A program made the position numbers and the translations under genes. A stretch of DNA of 64,000 nucleotides from Bradysia coprophila (lineage: Eukaryota > Arthropoda > Insecta > Diptera > Sciaridae), in assembly GCF_014529535.1 (NCBI RefSeq), contig NW_023503608.1, positions 2,604,001 through 2,668,000 on the forward strand, given 5' to 3'. The notes below the pieces were generated by a model. That model made no database searches, was not told the origin of the DNA, and saw only the letters and a program-made list of their open reading frames with translations. This document shows positions 1 to 12,536 of this stretch, one piece after another. Each line of letters begins with the position of its first letter. Positions within the stretch are counted from its first letter, which is position 1.

Positions 1-995
1 TGTGGGAATTTCGAGGGGAAACTACGCGGCAAAGTCTGTCTCACTTACTTCCATTGACGTACTATTTTCTTCTATTTGTCACCCATACGAAATAGCACCT
101 GTCCCAGTATTATTGCTCGCGTAGTTTCCTCGGATAATTCTTATCGTGACTACCGCAAATATCAGCGAGTCGGTCTTTCGAGCTCCAAAATTTAAAAACA
201 AATCATTTGTTAAGAAATTTAAAATTTATCGATCACATTGTTCATGACAATACTGTTCGTGTGAAGTGACAGAAGACCTTCTTGTGAAACTTGTGACATT
301 GACAGTCCTGTGAAATAGTGCTCGAATCTACAATCTATAGAGCGACTATGCTAGTTATTTTCTTAACGTATGCTGAAAGCTTTTTTAGCGAATGGGAGGT
401 TTCCAACGCGAGTTCTGGAATCGAATTCATTAAAAAAGCTTTTTAGCATAAGTTGGGAACAAACTTGGAAATACGCGACAAAGTCGCCGTATTTTCACAC
501 TAGTTAGGAAAACTTCTTGTCGCTCTACCGCTTTTCAAATCTTCTAGTAACATGTCTACGTATAATGGACCAAGGTTCTGAAAGAACAGGTCAAGACACT
601 TTCGAGTTGATCACGAAGGCGGTGTGATCAAAATTTTCCTGTAGCGCCAACTAGGTTTGGAAAATTTTATATGACGATTTCATCTTAACAAAAAAAAATT
701 GTTTTCAAGTTGACTTTTCAAACAATATACATGTCTGAATTGTCAAAATTTGTGTTTCACCCGCCTTCTTAAGTGTCTTAACCTGTTCTTTCAGAACCTT
801 GTAATGGACTGGGTCCCTTGATTTGCATTATTGAATTTTTGATTACAAAAAGTAGTCTGACATCACTGAATCGTATAATCAGGCACCACCAAAATTGTCG
901 TGTTTTGTTGACGTTTACAATTCAAATATCTCTTAGAAGAAGTAGTATAAATTTCATTTGTGTGGCCTTTTTTTCGCTAGTTAAATTATTTGAAA
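1..995. other. Upstream non-coding region with inverted repeats
   Basis: No coding exon is recognisable before the SRP receptor beta start. Two weak inverted repeats are visible: about 11-28 against 118-135 (shared core GGAAACTACGCG), and about 370-387 against 432-450 (core around TATGCT and AAGCTTTTTT). A better defined MITE at 571-801 is listed separately. The promoter of the downstream gene should lie in the last few hundred bases, but no clear TATA box was seen. Confidence 0.5.
571..801. mobile_element. hAT-like MITE, 231 bp, with 8-bp target-site duplication
   Basis: The ends are near-perfect terminal inverted repeats of about 30 bp, beginning CAAGGTTCTGAAAGAACAGG at the left and matched by its reverse complement at the right. 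The eight bases TAATGGAC flank both ends (563-570 and 802-809) as an exact direct repeat. An 8-bp duplication is typical of hAT-superfamily elements. There is no transposase frame inside, so this is a non-autonomous copy. The intact duplication and well-matched ends suggest a fairly recent insertion. Confidence 0.85.
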
Positions 996-2041
996 ATGGA
1001 TTCAACCGATAACAATGGTTTTCCAGACAATATCGTCATGGGAGAAGTGGATTACTCTAATTTACCCTACGTCATTAGTTTATTCGTTTTAATTTTAAGT
1101 TTATGTGAGCCAATCAGATTTGCTGCTAGTGAGGTTATGTCGAAAACTGAATTTTAATTTATTCAATTCCAGTAATTCTGTTTTTGTGGAGAAAAACAAA
1201 GACTGCACGCACAGATATATTACTGGTAGGACCATCTGATTCTGGGAAAACGTATCTATTTTCACAGTTGCTATTTTCCGAAGACAAAGAAACATTTACA
1301 TCGATTGCAGCCAATACCGGAATTTATAACGGTGAACAAGTTAGTACAAAACCAATTCATAGAAATTGGAAAAAAACCTATCGATAAATTGATACTAATA
1401 TGGTTATAACATCGTGTCCATTTAGGGGCAGATCAAGTTTGTGGACATTCCCGGAAACGAGCGGCTACGCAGCAAATTCTTAGATCAATACAAGTATTTG
1501 GCTAAAGGCGTTATATTCGTTATCGATAGTGTCACATTACAACGGGATGTTCGTGACGTTGCCGAGTAAATTTACAAAATTTTAATTGCAAATTTAGCAA
1601 TTTCCTTTTATAACTTTCTTGTTTTAATTATTGTTTACGCAGCTATTTATACACAATTTTGGCCGACAACGCATTATCAGCCACACCGATTTTGATTTTA
1701 TGCAATAAACAAGACGAGACAATGGCCAAAGGCAGTGTAGTCGTTCAGAATTTACTGGAAAAAGAATTGTAAGTGAATTGAATCGTCATGGTGTCAGTGG
1801 TCATCCGGTTGTTAACTGAATTTATAATTTTTCGTTCTTTCGCAACAGAAATCTCATTCGAACAACACGATCCAGTCGTTTGCAGTCCGTTGACAATACC
1901 GCTAATCGTGAGGATGTCTATTTGGGAAAGCAGGGAAAGGATTTCCAGTTCAGTCATTTAACACAAAATATTCAAATTGTTGAGTGTTCGGCAAAGGAAC
2001 GTGAACTGAAAAATTTAATTGGCTGGGTCACTAGTTTGTAA
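996..2041 (+). CDS. SRPRB: Signal recognition particle receptor subunit beta
   Basis: Membrane-anchored small GTPase that tethers SRP receptor alpha to the ER membrane for co-translational targeting. Five exons: 996-1104, 1173-1339, 1426-1565, 1643-1768 and 1849-2041, all GT-AG and phase-consistent, giving 244 aa, a normal length for the family. One N-terminal hydrophobic segment (about aa 24-43, YVISLFVLILSLL onward) precedes the G domain. Visible GTPase motifs are G1 GPSDSGKT, G3 DIPGNERLR, G4 NKQD and a C-terminal G5-like CSAKE. The segment LLEKELNLIRTTRS matches the family's conserved region after G4. The start ATG at 996 is the first one in frame before the membrane anchor. An AATAAA lies at 2218-2223. 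Confidence is high; only the exact transcription start is unknown. Confidence 0.93.
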
Positions 2042-3798
2042 CGAACTGATGGTTGATCGATTTCATTGATGTCATATGCAAGTCCCCTCCCCCCAATATT
2101 TGATTTTGTACGTTTGTTTTGTTTTTCTTCATCTCGGATCTTATTTTGGAATTAATGTCAATAACCTGTGTAACACTTCCTAATTGAAAATTGTTGTTGA
2201 TTTAATCAATTCAGCAAAATAAATTGGAGAAACGACTGATTCAATCAAATCCAAAACCTTTTTTATTGTATAAGAGAAGCACATACGATCGGACTAAACT
2301 TTGGAGATTATACAGCTCACAGTAGTGGTCAATGCTAAGAAATATCCTCTGTGTTTCAAGCACTCATCCACAAATAGCTAACAGGTTAAAATTCGTCAAC
2401 CGGCACATCTGACCCCACTAAGTCCTGAAATCCAATCACATACATTTCTTCAATTTTTCACAGCATCCTAAGAGAGTCGAGAGGAGTCTTACCAACGATC
2501 ATTTTATGTTTCTCAGTTTCTCAATTGGGTACAACGATACGATCACATCATAACGATAAGAAAATCATGTCAACCAAAAAACCACTTAGATGATTTCCGA
2601 CTAGAATCAGCATCTCTTAAATTTGAACAGATTGAGAAAAATCATTTTTTAATTAGAAGTTTATAATAGAGGAGGTCCGGATTAATTTCGGAATCATTTC
2701 TATTTTTGAATATTTTTTTAAAAAAATGTCCCACGATCACAAAAGAAGAAGATGCTCATCTTTAAACAACATCAGAAATTCATCAAAACAACGTCGCTTA
2801 GTAGTCGAAGGAAATAATTGAGCACACATTCCAGATTATGGAACATGAACATGAAAACACTGACTGGCTAGACCGCCGTTGAAGAGTTGGAGAATTGGAT
2901 ATGTCAGATTCATTGTACCTCAATGCCTTCGGTGATCTGGATCTTCCAATCGCAGATAATCGACAGGAAACTCCTGGAAACTGATACGGATTTACAGTTG
3001 CGATAGAAAATGCAATTAATGCTTGAGCGCTCACTAAACAGGATGCTGTATATCAGTGATATACCGGAATTAAGTAATTATGATGACATATTGAGATTGG
3101 GAGCGAATTAACGATATAACAATCGCTTAGAAGGTGAAATATTACAATTCATATCTGAGATGGAAGGGCGTGCCAGGACCAAAGAAAATTATTCAAGCGA
3201 CAGATATTACAGCTAAAGGTGGATAATTAAAGGTAACACTCGGCTTAAAATTTGTTATTCAAATCGAAGACAATTTTAAGAATATAAGTGGGACAGTTTT
3301 GGCTGTTACACATACACATTCTTTGATTTACTATGTACTTTCTATTACTCGTATCAAATCTAGAACATTTGCGAGAGGCAACCTGTTTGTAGATAAACGA
3401 AGGAAATATTTTTTTTTAAAGACATCAGAAACTCCCAGTATGGCTAGTACGGTACTAACAAATCCAACGAAGGATTTGAATTTAAACGGTTTAAAATAAG
3501 GGATTTGCATTCCAAGAATATAAGAAATTTACCAAGGTCTATCATCCGCTGATTGCTTGATATCGCCTTAATAGTCGTCTCCTGCTAACACCACAAGTAA
3601 AAGAACTTCCCGCATTGGATGAATAAACCCTTTAAGATTTAGACAATCAAATGAAGGTCATCAATTTAGGTGTATTTTCCGTGATATTTGGGATAGTATT
3701 TCTGAATGTAGGCACGCGTAACACCATACTAATATCGCCCAAAGATAGAAACGACTTTTGTTCTCAATGAAACTATGACTAAATCTATTCAAATTCTC
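2042..3798. other. Intergenic region, with weak decayed coding-like stretches at about 2.8-3.7 kb
   Basis: After the SRPRB poly(A) signal there is no intact gene. Between about 2.8 and 3.7 kb, several short stretches read like protein in different frames on the plus strand, for example around 3010-3210. I do not recognise the family and no domain motif is visible. It may be an old pseudogene or mobile-element remnant. No inverted repeats or target duplications were seen. Confidence 0.35.
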
Positions 3799-4663
3799 TT
3801 AAAGCAACAGCTCTGATACACTCTTTGCGTACTGATTTTGAGTTTTCAATTTTCCTTGGAATTCACCCTTATTGAGCCACTCAAAGTTCGACTGTTTCCC
3901 GTTAACGTTTCCTTTCTTGAAAGCTGACCGATAAAAGAATAACTTAGCACCAACTGATTCTCCGCGCTGATGTTCTGGATATTTCCATTTGTAGAAACCG
4001 CAAGGAGCATTGCCGTAGAAACTAACTTCGATTTCGTCGCCACAATTTTCCTTTAACACTCGTTCAGCTGTTTGTCGCATTGTTTCACCGTCTAAGCGTT
4101 TACCTTGCGGAAGTAGCATAAGCTTTTCATTGCCAAGCTTTTGTTCGACCAGTAGAATTAGTGTCTCCTCAAGCTTTCGGTTGGCAGATTTCACATCATT
4201 TTTACGATCAGCATCCGTTGTGCGCGAGTTTAGTTGAAACTGTTGCTGTTCATCACGCCAGGCATCTTTCAAATCTTGAGCGGTTTGTTGTAGAGCAGAA
4301 TCAACGTCGTCTATATTACCTTTTTGTGTTAGTTGGGCTATTAATTTGTCCTTTTCGTCGCGCATTTCAAAATCGGACTTGTGACTTCGTTCGAATTCAA
4401 TTTGCTTCAAGTGCTCCTAAATCGTAAGAAAAATACACACCGTCACGTCAAGACGTTTGCAATGGACAATTCAATTTTACCGAATATTCTTGCTCTATTT
4501 TAGTGAGCGATTTTGATATCACCGGCAGCCTTTCAACTAGTACGCCTGCATACAAATCCCATTTTTCCTTTACTTGTTCACTGGCAACAGCACTCATAGG
4601 CGTACACTTCACTCGATGTGTGGAGGAATGCGATAAAAGGGACCGTACAGCACGTTTTAACAT
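3799..4663 (-). CDS. MRPL46: Mitochondrial large ribosomal subunit protein L46 (mL46)
   Basis: Nudix-fold protein of the mitochondrial 39S subunit. Two exons on the minus strand: 4481-4663 (start ATG at 4663) and 3799-4416, split by a 64-bp intron with a GT donor after codons for EQEYS. The product is 266 aa, normal for the family. The N-terminus is basic and suited to mitochondrial import (MLKRAVRSLLSHSS). It continues with WDLYAGVLVERLPVISKSLT, a typical L46 start. A charged coiled region follows, and then the degenerate Nudix part (LLVEQKLGNEKLMLLPQGKR, then ETMRQTAERVLKENCG). The C-terminus FEWLNKGEF also fits the family. No 3' poly(A) signal was searched beyond 3.7 kb. Identification rests on recognised family sequence. 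Confidence 0.9.
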
Positions 4664-4917
4664 GATTTCTGTCCTAATTTGATTTATAGAACAATGTTTA
4701 GGAAATAATTTGCAATTCCACAGTAACCTGAAGAGCCTGAGACCCGACTACATAACCTCCAAACGTAAATTTGACATAGTTGACAGTCAGCTGTATATTT
4801 TTATTTCAAAAGGAAATCAATTGTGTTAACACTTTCGAGTGCAGCGTCTAGGTTCTTTGATACGGTACGATTATGTTTCTGCAAAAGATCTTCAACTTTC
4901 TTTAGTTAATAGTTATT

Positions 4918-5031
4918 TACGTATTTGTTGTGGACGGTATATTTTAGGCAATTTCGCGAGTTGTAGTCCGAACGAAGTGAGGGCGACAAACGAAAGTGCT
5001 TAAAATAAACCGTCCACAACAGATGCGCATA
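4918..5031. repeat. Short fold-back element, family B copy 1
   Basis: Ends read TACGTATTTGTTGTGGAC at the left and GTCCACAACAGATGCGCA at the right, forming inverted repeats. The centre holds the phrase TTTCGCGAGTTGTAGTCC and then GAACGAAGTGAGGGCGACAA. The same ends and centre recur at 30418-30529, and part of the centre at about 55769-55815. It is too short to code for anything and is probably a MITE. Confidence 0.7.
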
Positions 5032-5592
5032 CAACTTTTCATGCTGAGGGAATAAATTACAAGTAAAATTCCGAAATTTATGCTCAAGCCATGAAAAATT
5101 CTTTGGATGCACGACTTATCTTGGTGACGCGTAATTTCCAAAGACTTTTAATGAAGAAATCATTTTGTAGTTGATTCTGTCATTTAGTGTGAATTCAAAG
5201 TCATCCGTTTTCATTCCGTTTTGCCGTGTAAATAGGTAAATACATAACAGTGACTGTGAATTAAGACTAAATTGTTTGAAATGTCAATTAAAATGTCAAA
5301 CGGATGACTGTGAGTTCAACCTAAATTGCTAAACTTTGAGAGAGCGCCAAGAATTGGAATGGTAACTGGTATCCTAAGTTTAGGACTTTCTGTCACTTTT
5401 TTCGCTAGCAGTCCTTACATTTTCTGTCAAAATTTCTTATGGCTAATGAAGATTGTGGAAATTGTTCTCATCACTACCGCAAGAATCAGCGATGGCCTTT
5501 CGAGTCAATCTTTTGAGATAGGTAATTTAGTTAGGAAATTTAAATCTTCGATCATGCTAATATCGGTGAAATAAAATTCTCATACATTTTTC

Positions 5593-5787
5593 CAAGGCTG
5601 TAAACTTTGGTGAGGTCACACAGATCGCCATTTTATTAGATACGCTGAAAAAATTTACCACATAATCAAGGCGATGAGAATCATCACAGAAGGTGAATTT
5701 TTGTATAAAATCGGTAATTTTATCATCAACTATGGTGTGTTACCCGCGTACCTGTATCCACGTGACCTCTCCAAAGCTTCAGCCTTG
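5593..5787. mobile_element. MITE family A copy, 195 bp
   Basis: Terminal inverted repeats begin CAAGGCTGTAAACTTTGG at the left and its imperfect complement at the right, followed inside by GAGGTCAC at both ends. Flanks CATTTTTC (5585-5592) and CACTTTTC (5788-5795) are a target duplication with one mismatch, 8 bp as for hAT elements. A second copy lies at 43085-43274. Internal phrases such as TTTTATTAGATACGC are shared between copies. Confidence 0.75.
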
Positions 5788-7583
5788 CACTTTTCCACGC
5801 GAGCTGAAAATTTTGGCGGATGGTCGATACATTTTGTGTCAAAATTTCATTTCACCGGCTGGTTATATACTTAAGTTTAAAAAATGTCTCAGATACTTTA
5901 ATTTTCCTTAAAGCTTGTATACTCGGAAAGCAACGTTGTTCCCGGGCCCATCTTATTTAGATATTTTGATTTACACTCCAACGACATCTCTTAGCAAGGT
6001 TCTCATTGTCAATGATTAACCTTTCCGAATTATTGCCCTACTTAACGTTTTTACCGGGTTTTGCAGATATATAATTATCAATACGAACATGGACCCATTG
6101 ACGCAATTTTCAGTGTTTATTTTTTGTATTTTATTCATTTTATAGGAAAAACAAAAAAAAGTTGAATCATTGTGCATACAAGTTGAAATTTTTAAAATAA
6201 AAATTTCGTCTAAAAACACGTTAAAATTAGATAATGTTTTCTGTTTCTTCATCTTTCCTCGATAACGCGACAAACAACGTTTCGAAAAACACTTAAGTAA
6301 ATGGATACCATGTTTGCACAAGCTGTAGCGTGTTTGTACAAAAAAAACGAATTCGTCGTGTTTGTTAATTTTTAACATTTAACGAATTCTACCACATATC
6401 CATCAACCAGTAATCATTTGTCAATCGTGCAAATATGAACATACTACCAAATTTTGTATTGCTCCTGATAATATCTTCTTTGTTTGGTTCTGTAAGTTTA
6501 TTTGTAAAAATTTCTCTAATGAAAATGATGGAAAACATCGGATCTTTTTTCAATCGGAAATAGTGGACATACGCCTTCACGGTGCCACGGATACAACGAA
6601 CACAGTTTGCCGAATGGAAACCCACCCAATATCGCCGAGTGGCGTTTAGACCGACTGGAGATAAAAAAGTTGAGGTCATAAAAGTGCAGCCTGCTGCGGA
6701 GAGAGAAATTCACGTTATTAAAACTTCGGACACACCTACAGCAGAATTAAGATCTGTAAGCTTGTAAGCGTAATATGGCACGGATTCTCTGTAATCAGTT
6801 TTTAATAACGAGCTTTAAGAATTTTCAATCAAACTTGTCGGTCGTAGTAATGTTAAATAAAAAGTTTTGAAGTCGTACTTATGGACTTTATCGGAAAAAG
6901 ATATCTGAATTTTATACATGAAAGCGTATATGAAAGTAGAAAGCGCAATGACCCCTGTATAAACTAACTGACCAGCAAAATTCAATTTTCTCAACTCAGT
7001 TTTTTTCGTTGTCTTTTTTGAGAAAAATGTTTTTTGCAACTAGAAGTCATAAATGCTATTCAGGCACACAATGTGCATTGTCTTACACTTGGCTTGCGTC
7101 CTCAAGTGACAACTCGTTTGGCATTTTGTGAAGATCATACATCACTCGATTGCATAAATAACTGTTTCAGGCAGGATCATAAACAGTCCTCTTTTCATTG
7201 AGCGTATACTTAAACAGTTACACTCGAGAGATGAGTGGCGGTGTAATTTCTTGAGCACGTCTGGGTGTCCATGTAATTTTTAAGTTGCGATTAGCATCAG
7301 CGCCATCATTTCACCTCTCGAGTCATAAAATTCGACTTAAGGATAAAAATTGTCTCGAAGAACAAAATAGTGAGTATAGAAGTGTAGCAAGAACGAGAAG
7401 GAGTTTTCTTGTTTTTATGAGTTTTTTATGTATGTCTGAGAAGTGTCGATTTGCAAAAACTCCACCCAAAACTGACATTGTCAGAGATTTATACGTGATG
7501 GTAGACACTGTATATATATTTTTGTCCCTCTTGCTTTTAATTTACGCTGCGTGTCGCGCCTATACTGTTGGAAATTCACTTTC

Positions 7584-7778
7584 GATAGGTTTCTTCCATG
7601 GTACGGTAAAAACGAATTTTGACAGGCCGAAAACAACCGACCGTCATCCACAGAAGCAAACATAACCGCAACTTAAACAAATTTGTTCGTTGCAACTTCA
7701 AAGTGAGGTTGTGTTGGCTTCTCTGTGGATGACGATTCACATTTTGAACTGCCCTGGAAGAAACCTATGGGTCTTATC
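7584..7778. repeat. Nested inverted repeat (hairpin)
   Basis: Outer arms carry GATAGGTTTCTTCCATGG at the left and the complement GAAGAAACCTAT plus CTTATC at the right. Inner arms (7642-7734) pair CGTCATCCACAGAAGC with GCTTCTCTGTGGATGACG. The whole unit could fold into one long stem with mismatches. No target duplication is clear. It is probably a non-autonomous fold-back element. Confidence 0.6.
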
Positions 7779-8227
7779 AATACCTATTCACGTAAACACC
7801 TTTTTTTCACTTGAGAGATGTAAAGATGGCACTGTTATTATTTCAACATGTCTTGTTTCCCATATACTTTTGTGGTTTACTTTAATCGACAGTGCTACCA
7901 TGTCACCTCTCGAGTATAACTTTATGATTTTATCTTTCTTTAAATTGAAAAGTTAATTGATTCTCAAAAGCAATTTCAGTTCATTTGAATTTACTCCAAT
8001 AAAACCGACAGACATATTCTCGGGAGTTAGTTAAATTTGAAAGACCCCTTTGTCACTATGCGATATCCACAACACAGTCCTGAATGGGTTAACACGCGCT
8101 CTACACTGACTGTCAAAAATAACAAATGTCAAACGAGTCTCTGTACGTGTATTAATCCACAAACGAGTACACATGCACGACCACTGTGTATAGTCAATTT
8201 TAATGATTATTTAAAGGACAATAAATA

Positions 8228-9088
8228 ATGGCAAAAATAGACAAACGTGAAATCAAATTAAAGAAACCAAACAAGCGAAAGTTGAAGGAAATCTTGGAAG
8301 CTGACTCTCCAACGTCAAAGTTCAAAAAACTGGGTAATTTTTTGCAGAACTAACTAACCTGCGTTTCATAATATTTCATTTGACAAAATTTTTCTTTTAA
8401 GACATTTCAATGCTGAAGACAAAGACCAAGAAAAAAACGATTCAGAAAGCCGAATCCTCGAACAGTCAAATGAATTGTAAGTCGACTTTGCGTGACCCAA
8501 AGAATACATTATTTCAAATCGTAACAATCCACAGCGCCTAAGAAACGAAAATCGTTCGACAACGATGAAGTATCCTCAGACAGTGCCATCAGTAACAAAA
8601 AGGCTAAATTGTCAGTAGCACCAGCCGATTCCGATGAAGAGACACATGAACCAACACTGCAGGAAATCAATGAAAGCCTTAAACCGGAAAATATCAAAAA
8701 TATCGATACAGGTCGACAGAAGAAACGAGCGAAGCATCAGCAGACCGTTGAAGTAAACAAACAAAGCTCGAAGGAGCGCGAAATTTTGCGGAACATTGAA
8801 TATCTGAACAAGTGGAAATCGGACCGAGATTCATGGAAATTCGAAAAGCTCAGACAAATCTCAATACAAAACAGTCTGTACGACGAGGCGAACATCGATG
8901 ACGATTTGTGGTGGCTGGTCACGGAATATTTGAGCGGTGCGAAGGGTGCTGCACGTGATTGTATTATTAAGAAATCGCAAGATATTATCAATGACATCGA
9001 CAGCCGATTGACTGAAACCAACAAGAAGGAAATGCTTAGTCTTAGGAATTACAAAAGAGCACGGGAAATGCTTCAATTGTTGCAGTAA
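8228..9088 (+). CDS. WKF-domain protein, C7orf50 family
   Basis: Three exons: 8228-8333, 8402-8476 and 8535-9088, all phase 1 junctions, giving 244 aa. The N-terminal half is lysine-rich and low complexity (KRKLKEILE, KKRKSFDNDE, a serine/acidic stretch), as in nucleolar proteins. The C-terminal third carries the WKF domain: YLNKWKSDRDSWKFEKLRQ, then YLSGAKGAARDCII and a final REMLQLLQ. This matches the layout of human C7orf50, whose C-terminal domain is named after the W-K-F residues. The molecular function of the family is poorly known; a nucleolar or ribosome-biogenesis role is inference from its basic tail. The ATG at 8228 opens the basic N-terminus. An AATAAA lies at 9156-9161. Confidence 0.85.
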
Positions 9089-9538
9089 GTTGAATACATT
9101 TACACTGCAGTGTTCATTGTATATTTCTTTGTTAAACCACACGAAAAAGAACTTTTAATAAAACGTATTTTGATAAAAATGACTAAAGTCTATCCCTGCC
9201 GACTAGAGCACACTGCAAATACGACACAATTTCTGATCATCAAGGTCAATCGTGAAAATAAAATGTAGGGTAGGTCACGGTCAGCCAAGCCAAGGGAACT
9301 CTACTCAATCCAATCAGTGGTGATTGAAGAGTGAACCATATCTTACAACAACGCTCGACATTGCTTGCGACATTGTTCAACACAGTGATTGGTTGATAGG
9401 TACAATCAATCGCCAAGATACTGACTTAATCAAATCAAAGTTTACATTTTGGGTGTTACCGTAACATCAGCAATTTATTATCAAAACAGCTCAAGAGGCT
9501 GAAAGTTCACTTTTTCATACAAATCATTGACTTCATAA
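9089..9538. promoter_or_regulatory. Intergenic and probable promoter region of the first SCCPDH-like gene
   Basis: No coding content. The last about 70 bases before the 9539 start (CAGCAATTTATTATC, then AACAGCTCAAGAGG) resemble the sequence just upstream of the second paralogue (near 12460-12530). The proximal promoter or 5' UTR was therefore probably duplicated with the gene. No convincing TATA box was seen. Confidence 0.4.
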
Positions 9539-10904
9539 ATGGCAAACGAGAATCGTCTTGATATAATTGTCTTTGGAGCTACCGGCTATACCGGAGGATA
9601 TGTGGTTGAAAGTCTTATTGCTACAATCGACAAAGAGAACCCTAATCTGACTTGGGGTGTTGCTGGCAGGAGTGAGAAAAAAACAACAGAAGTCTTGAAT
9701 GAGGTATCGAAGCATGTCGGAAAAAGCCTCGTTGGAGTCGAGGTGATTGTAGCAGATGTTAAGGATGAAGACTCCATTCTAAAAATGTGCAAACGAGGCC
9801 GGATTATTATCAATTGTGTGGGACCGTATAGTCTGTACGGGGAAGTTGTTGTGAAAAACTGTATTTTAGTAAGTGTGACCATTTCTTACATTTTTCGTCG
9901 CCTTTCAATAAAAATTGGGATTTTACTTTGCTGAATAGGCTAAGTCACATCACGTTGACCTCGCTGGTGAAGCATTTTTTCTCGAGAGCATGCAACTCAA
10001 GTATCACGACAAAGCTGTAGAGGCAGGTGTTTTTATTGTTGGCTCATGCGGATTCGATAGTATTCCGGCTGACCTTGGCATCATCGAACTACAAAAAAAT
10101 TGTACGGGTGAAATTGCCTGGATTGAAACTTTTGCCAAAATTACAGCTGGTAAAAGTGGTAGTGTTATTAATCACGGAACTTGGGATTCTGCCGTTCAGT
10201 TCATCGCCAATTTAAGTAAAATGAAACGAGTTCGACGAGAACTCTATGAGAGTTTCTTTAAAGTGAGTTTTCCAACCTTCACCCACAAATGTAAGCAAAA
10301 ATATTTGCCATATACACCACCAGAAATAGGAGAAGTGACCGTGCCGTTTTGGGAAACTGACAAATTCGTTGTGAAAAGGACCCAATTGGAAAATTTTATT
10401 CAACACAAGAGGCGACCAATTCAAATGTCCGCTTATTTGGTGGTTGGTTCGTGGTTAAAAGCATTTGGAATGTACATGTTTGCCATACTATTTGGAACAT
10501 TCGCTTTCTTTGCATGCGGTCGAAAGTTGCTAAACAAATATCCGTCGTTCTTCAGTGCTGGTAATGTTTCTCTTAACGGCCCGACACGTAAACAAGTGAC
10601 GGAGGCAAACTTTGAAATGACTATTGTTGGACATGGTTGGAAAGATAAGTTAAAATCTCCAACTGAGGAACCGCACTCACCACCCGAGCAACTTATTGTT
10701 GGTCGATGGCGTGGACCAGAAGCCGCTTATGCAGCTACTTCTATTTTTCTCATGCAAGCGGCAATAACAATATTGAAGGAAAACAATACCATTGAATATA
10801 AGGGAGGAGTTCTCACACCCGGCCTAGCATTTGAACATACTACGCTGGTGGAAAGGCTCAGGCGTCATGGAGTTTTGTTTGAACTAATTAACAAAATAAA
10901 ATAG
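9539..10904 (+). CDS. Saccharopine dehydrogenase-like oxidoreductase, paralogue 1
   Basis: Two exons, 9539-9868 and 9939-10904, joined in phase 0, giving 431 aa, the usual size of SCCPDH proteins. The N-terminal Rossmann fold opens with IIVFGATGYTGGYVVE (G-x-x-G-x-x-G nucleotide-binding loop). RGRIIINCVGPYSLYGEVVV is the family's conserved second strand region, and GSCGFDSIPADLG follows after the intron. A hydrophobic segment near aa 300-320 (FAILFGTFAFFACGR) may be a membrane or lipid-droplet anchor. The C-terminal GRWRGPEAAYAATS and GGVLTPGLAF are family signatures. SCCPDH-type proteins are not proven to use saccharopine; vertebrate forms are found on lipid droplets. A second copy follows 1.6 kb downstream. 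Confidence 0.9.
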
Positions 10905-12536
10905 AGCACTGGAGTGCGTTGAGTAGAGCCTGGAAGAAGTTTTTTTTGTGTAATCAATGGTTAGAGTAGACAATGGAAATTCTATCATTTTTGGACTTAG
11001 GGACCTAGCACAGTTCTGCTACTAGCATGAACATAAGGAATATTTGGAGGTTAATGCTATCTTAACAGGAGTTGCCTTTCTTTCGTAAAGACAGGAGTCA
11101 TGACTTGTTAGTGTGAATAAAAACGCACAACACATGCAATCGTACACGCATATATCTTTGAAATTTGGAGGCTATTTGTATTTTGACGTTGCTATTGACC
11201 TAGAAATGATTGAAATCTTATATCGTCCTTTTGGGATCTGTTTGAAAAGTAGCTCGTTTTGAATCAAAGTCTAAGATGACTTAGAGAGCACACTTTAGAT
11301 AAAACGTCGCCGCAAAAAATTTCCCAAAATTGACGATTGATAAAAGTCTACTGATGATTTAAAATATATTATGCCCAGTGCCTAGCTCCCTCAATTTTAA
11401 AACTGTAGGACAATAATTCGAAAAAACAAAATCTCAAAAGGCTGTATCGAGTACAGTCTTGGAACTATAAGACCATAAAATTTCAATACACTTCACGGTA
11501 GGCACAAACGATGTCAACGTTGTTAGTTCCATGTCTCAAGTCGTCTGACATTTTCATACACATTTGACCTCTGATTCAATTTAGGTCAGGTTAAATTTGA
11601 TCAAAATCAGGTCAAAATCGATTCTGATTGCAGGTCAGGTTCAGATAAAGTATCTCTATGGATAAACATGATCAATTTCGACCTTTATGTACTTGGCTTT
11701 ATCATTCAACTCATTAAGATTAATTGATTTAAAAAAAAAAGTTGCTGAAGGAATGAAAACTGGTTTGTTTTTCTAATCCAACAAGAAATATTTGTGTTCA
11801 ATAATGGTGAACACCATGATTACATCAAGTTAACCCATAATAGGCGAATGAAAACCTGTTTGCATCTTACTAAATGAACGATTAAAATTATCTAAACTTC
11901 CATAAGTGCATAAAGGTTGATCAACAGTGATCAGATAAAAGTGGCAATGCCAGTTGTGAAATGATCTTCAAAACTTTCGGTTACATCTTTTTATGTGAGG
12001 AAATCGAGAATATTGAATTCAATATTTTTTGAAAAAAAAGGTTTTGTTTTCGGCAACAGCTATAATTAGTTTATGCAAATTAATTTTGCAACGGAAAGGC
12101 ATAAAATGTGAACAAGACTTTGTGTCGGATCCGAAAACGGGAGTTTTTCCAACATTTACTCCTATCCCTTAAATGAAAGATAATAAGCGTGTATGTCAGG
12201 TGAGGTGGTTTCTAGACATCTCTGTATGTAGACCTCACTACGTTCAGGCCATAACACACGAAAATCCCAAGAAACCACATCACCAGACAGATAACTCATC
12301 ACTGGTGTTGTAGGCGTTCAAACCGAGACCTATCTTTTTAATAACAGTTGACATTGCTATACAACATTTTTAATAGGTAGGTGTTATATACTCACTGGAA
12401 AAGAATACCAAATGGTGAATCGAACGCGCAGTGTCATTTTTCGGTGTTTATGACATCAGCGATTTTATTATCTCAACAGCTGAGCAGAAAGAAAGTCCAG
12501 TATTTTCACAAGTAAATCAAGGTATTGGGTTCTAAA
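10905..12536. other. Spacer between the tandem SCCPDH-like genes
   Basis: No gene is supported. Visible items are a stretch of repeated GGTCAGGTT-like units near 11580-11645, and a short inverted repeat at about 12192-12290 (GTCAGGTGAGGTGGTTTC against GAAACCACATCACCAGAC). The last about 80 bp resemble the upstream flank of paralogue 1. Confidence 0.5.

Larger units (their letters stand above)
4664..8227. other. MITE- and inverted-repeat-rich intergenic region
   Basis: No gene is supported here. It contains a fold-back element at 4918-5031, an inverted repeat of about 24 bp at 5190-5213 against 5297-5320, a MITE at 5593-5787, repeated motifs sharing CACCTCTCGAGT near 7310 and 7900, and a nested hairpin at 7584-7778. 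A 61-codon open stretch at 6582-6767 (plus) has non-repetitive, charged content (QRTQFAEWKPTQYRR) but no recognised domain and no flanking exons that I can join. I treat it as unassigned. Confidence 0.5.

Noticed and set aside
6582-6767. 61-codon charged frame as a small gene
   Set aside because: No recognised domain, no clear promoter or splice context; kept only as an unassigned stretch.
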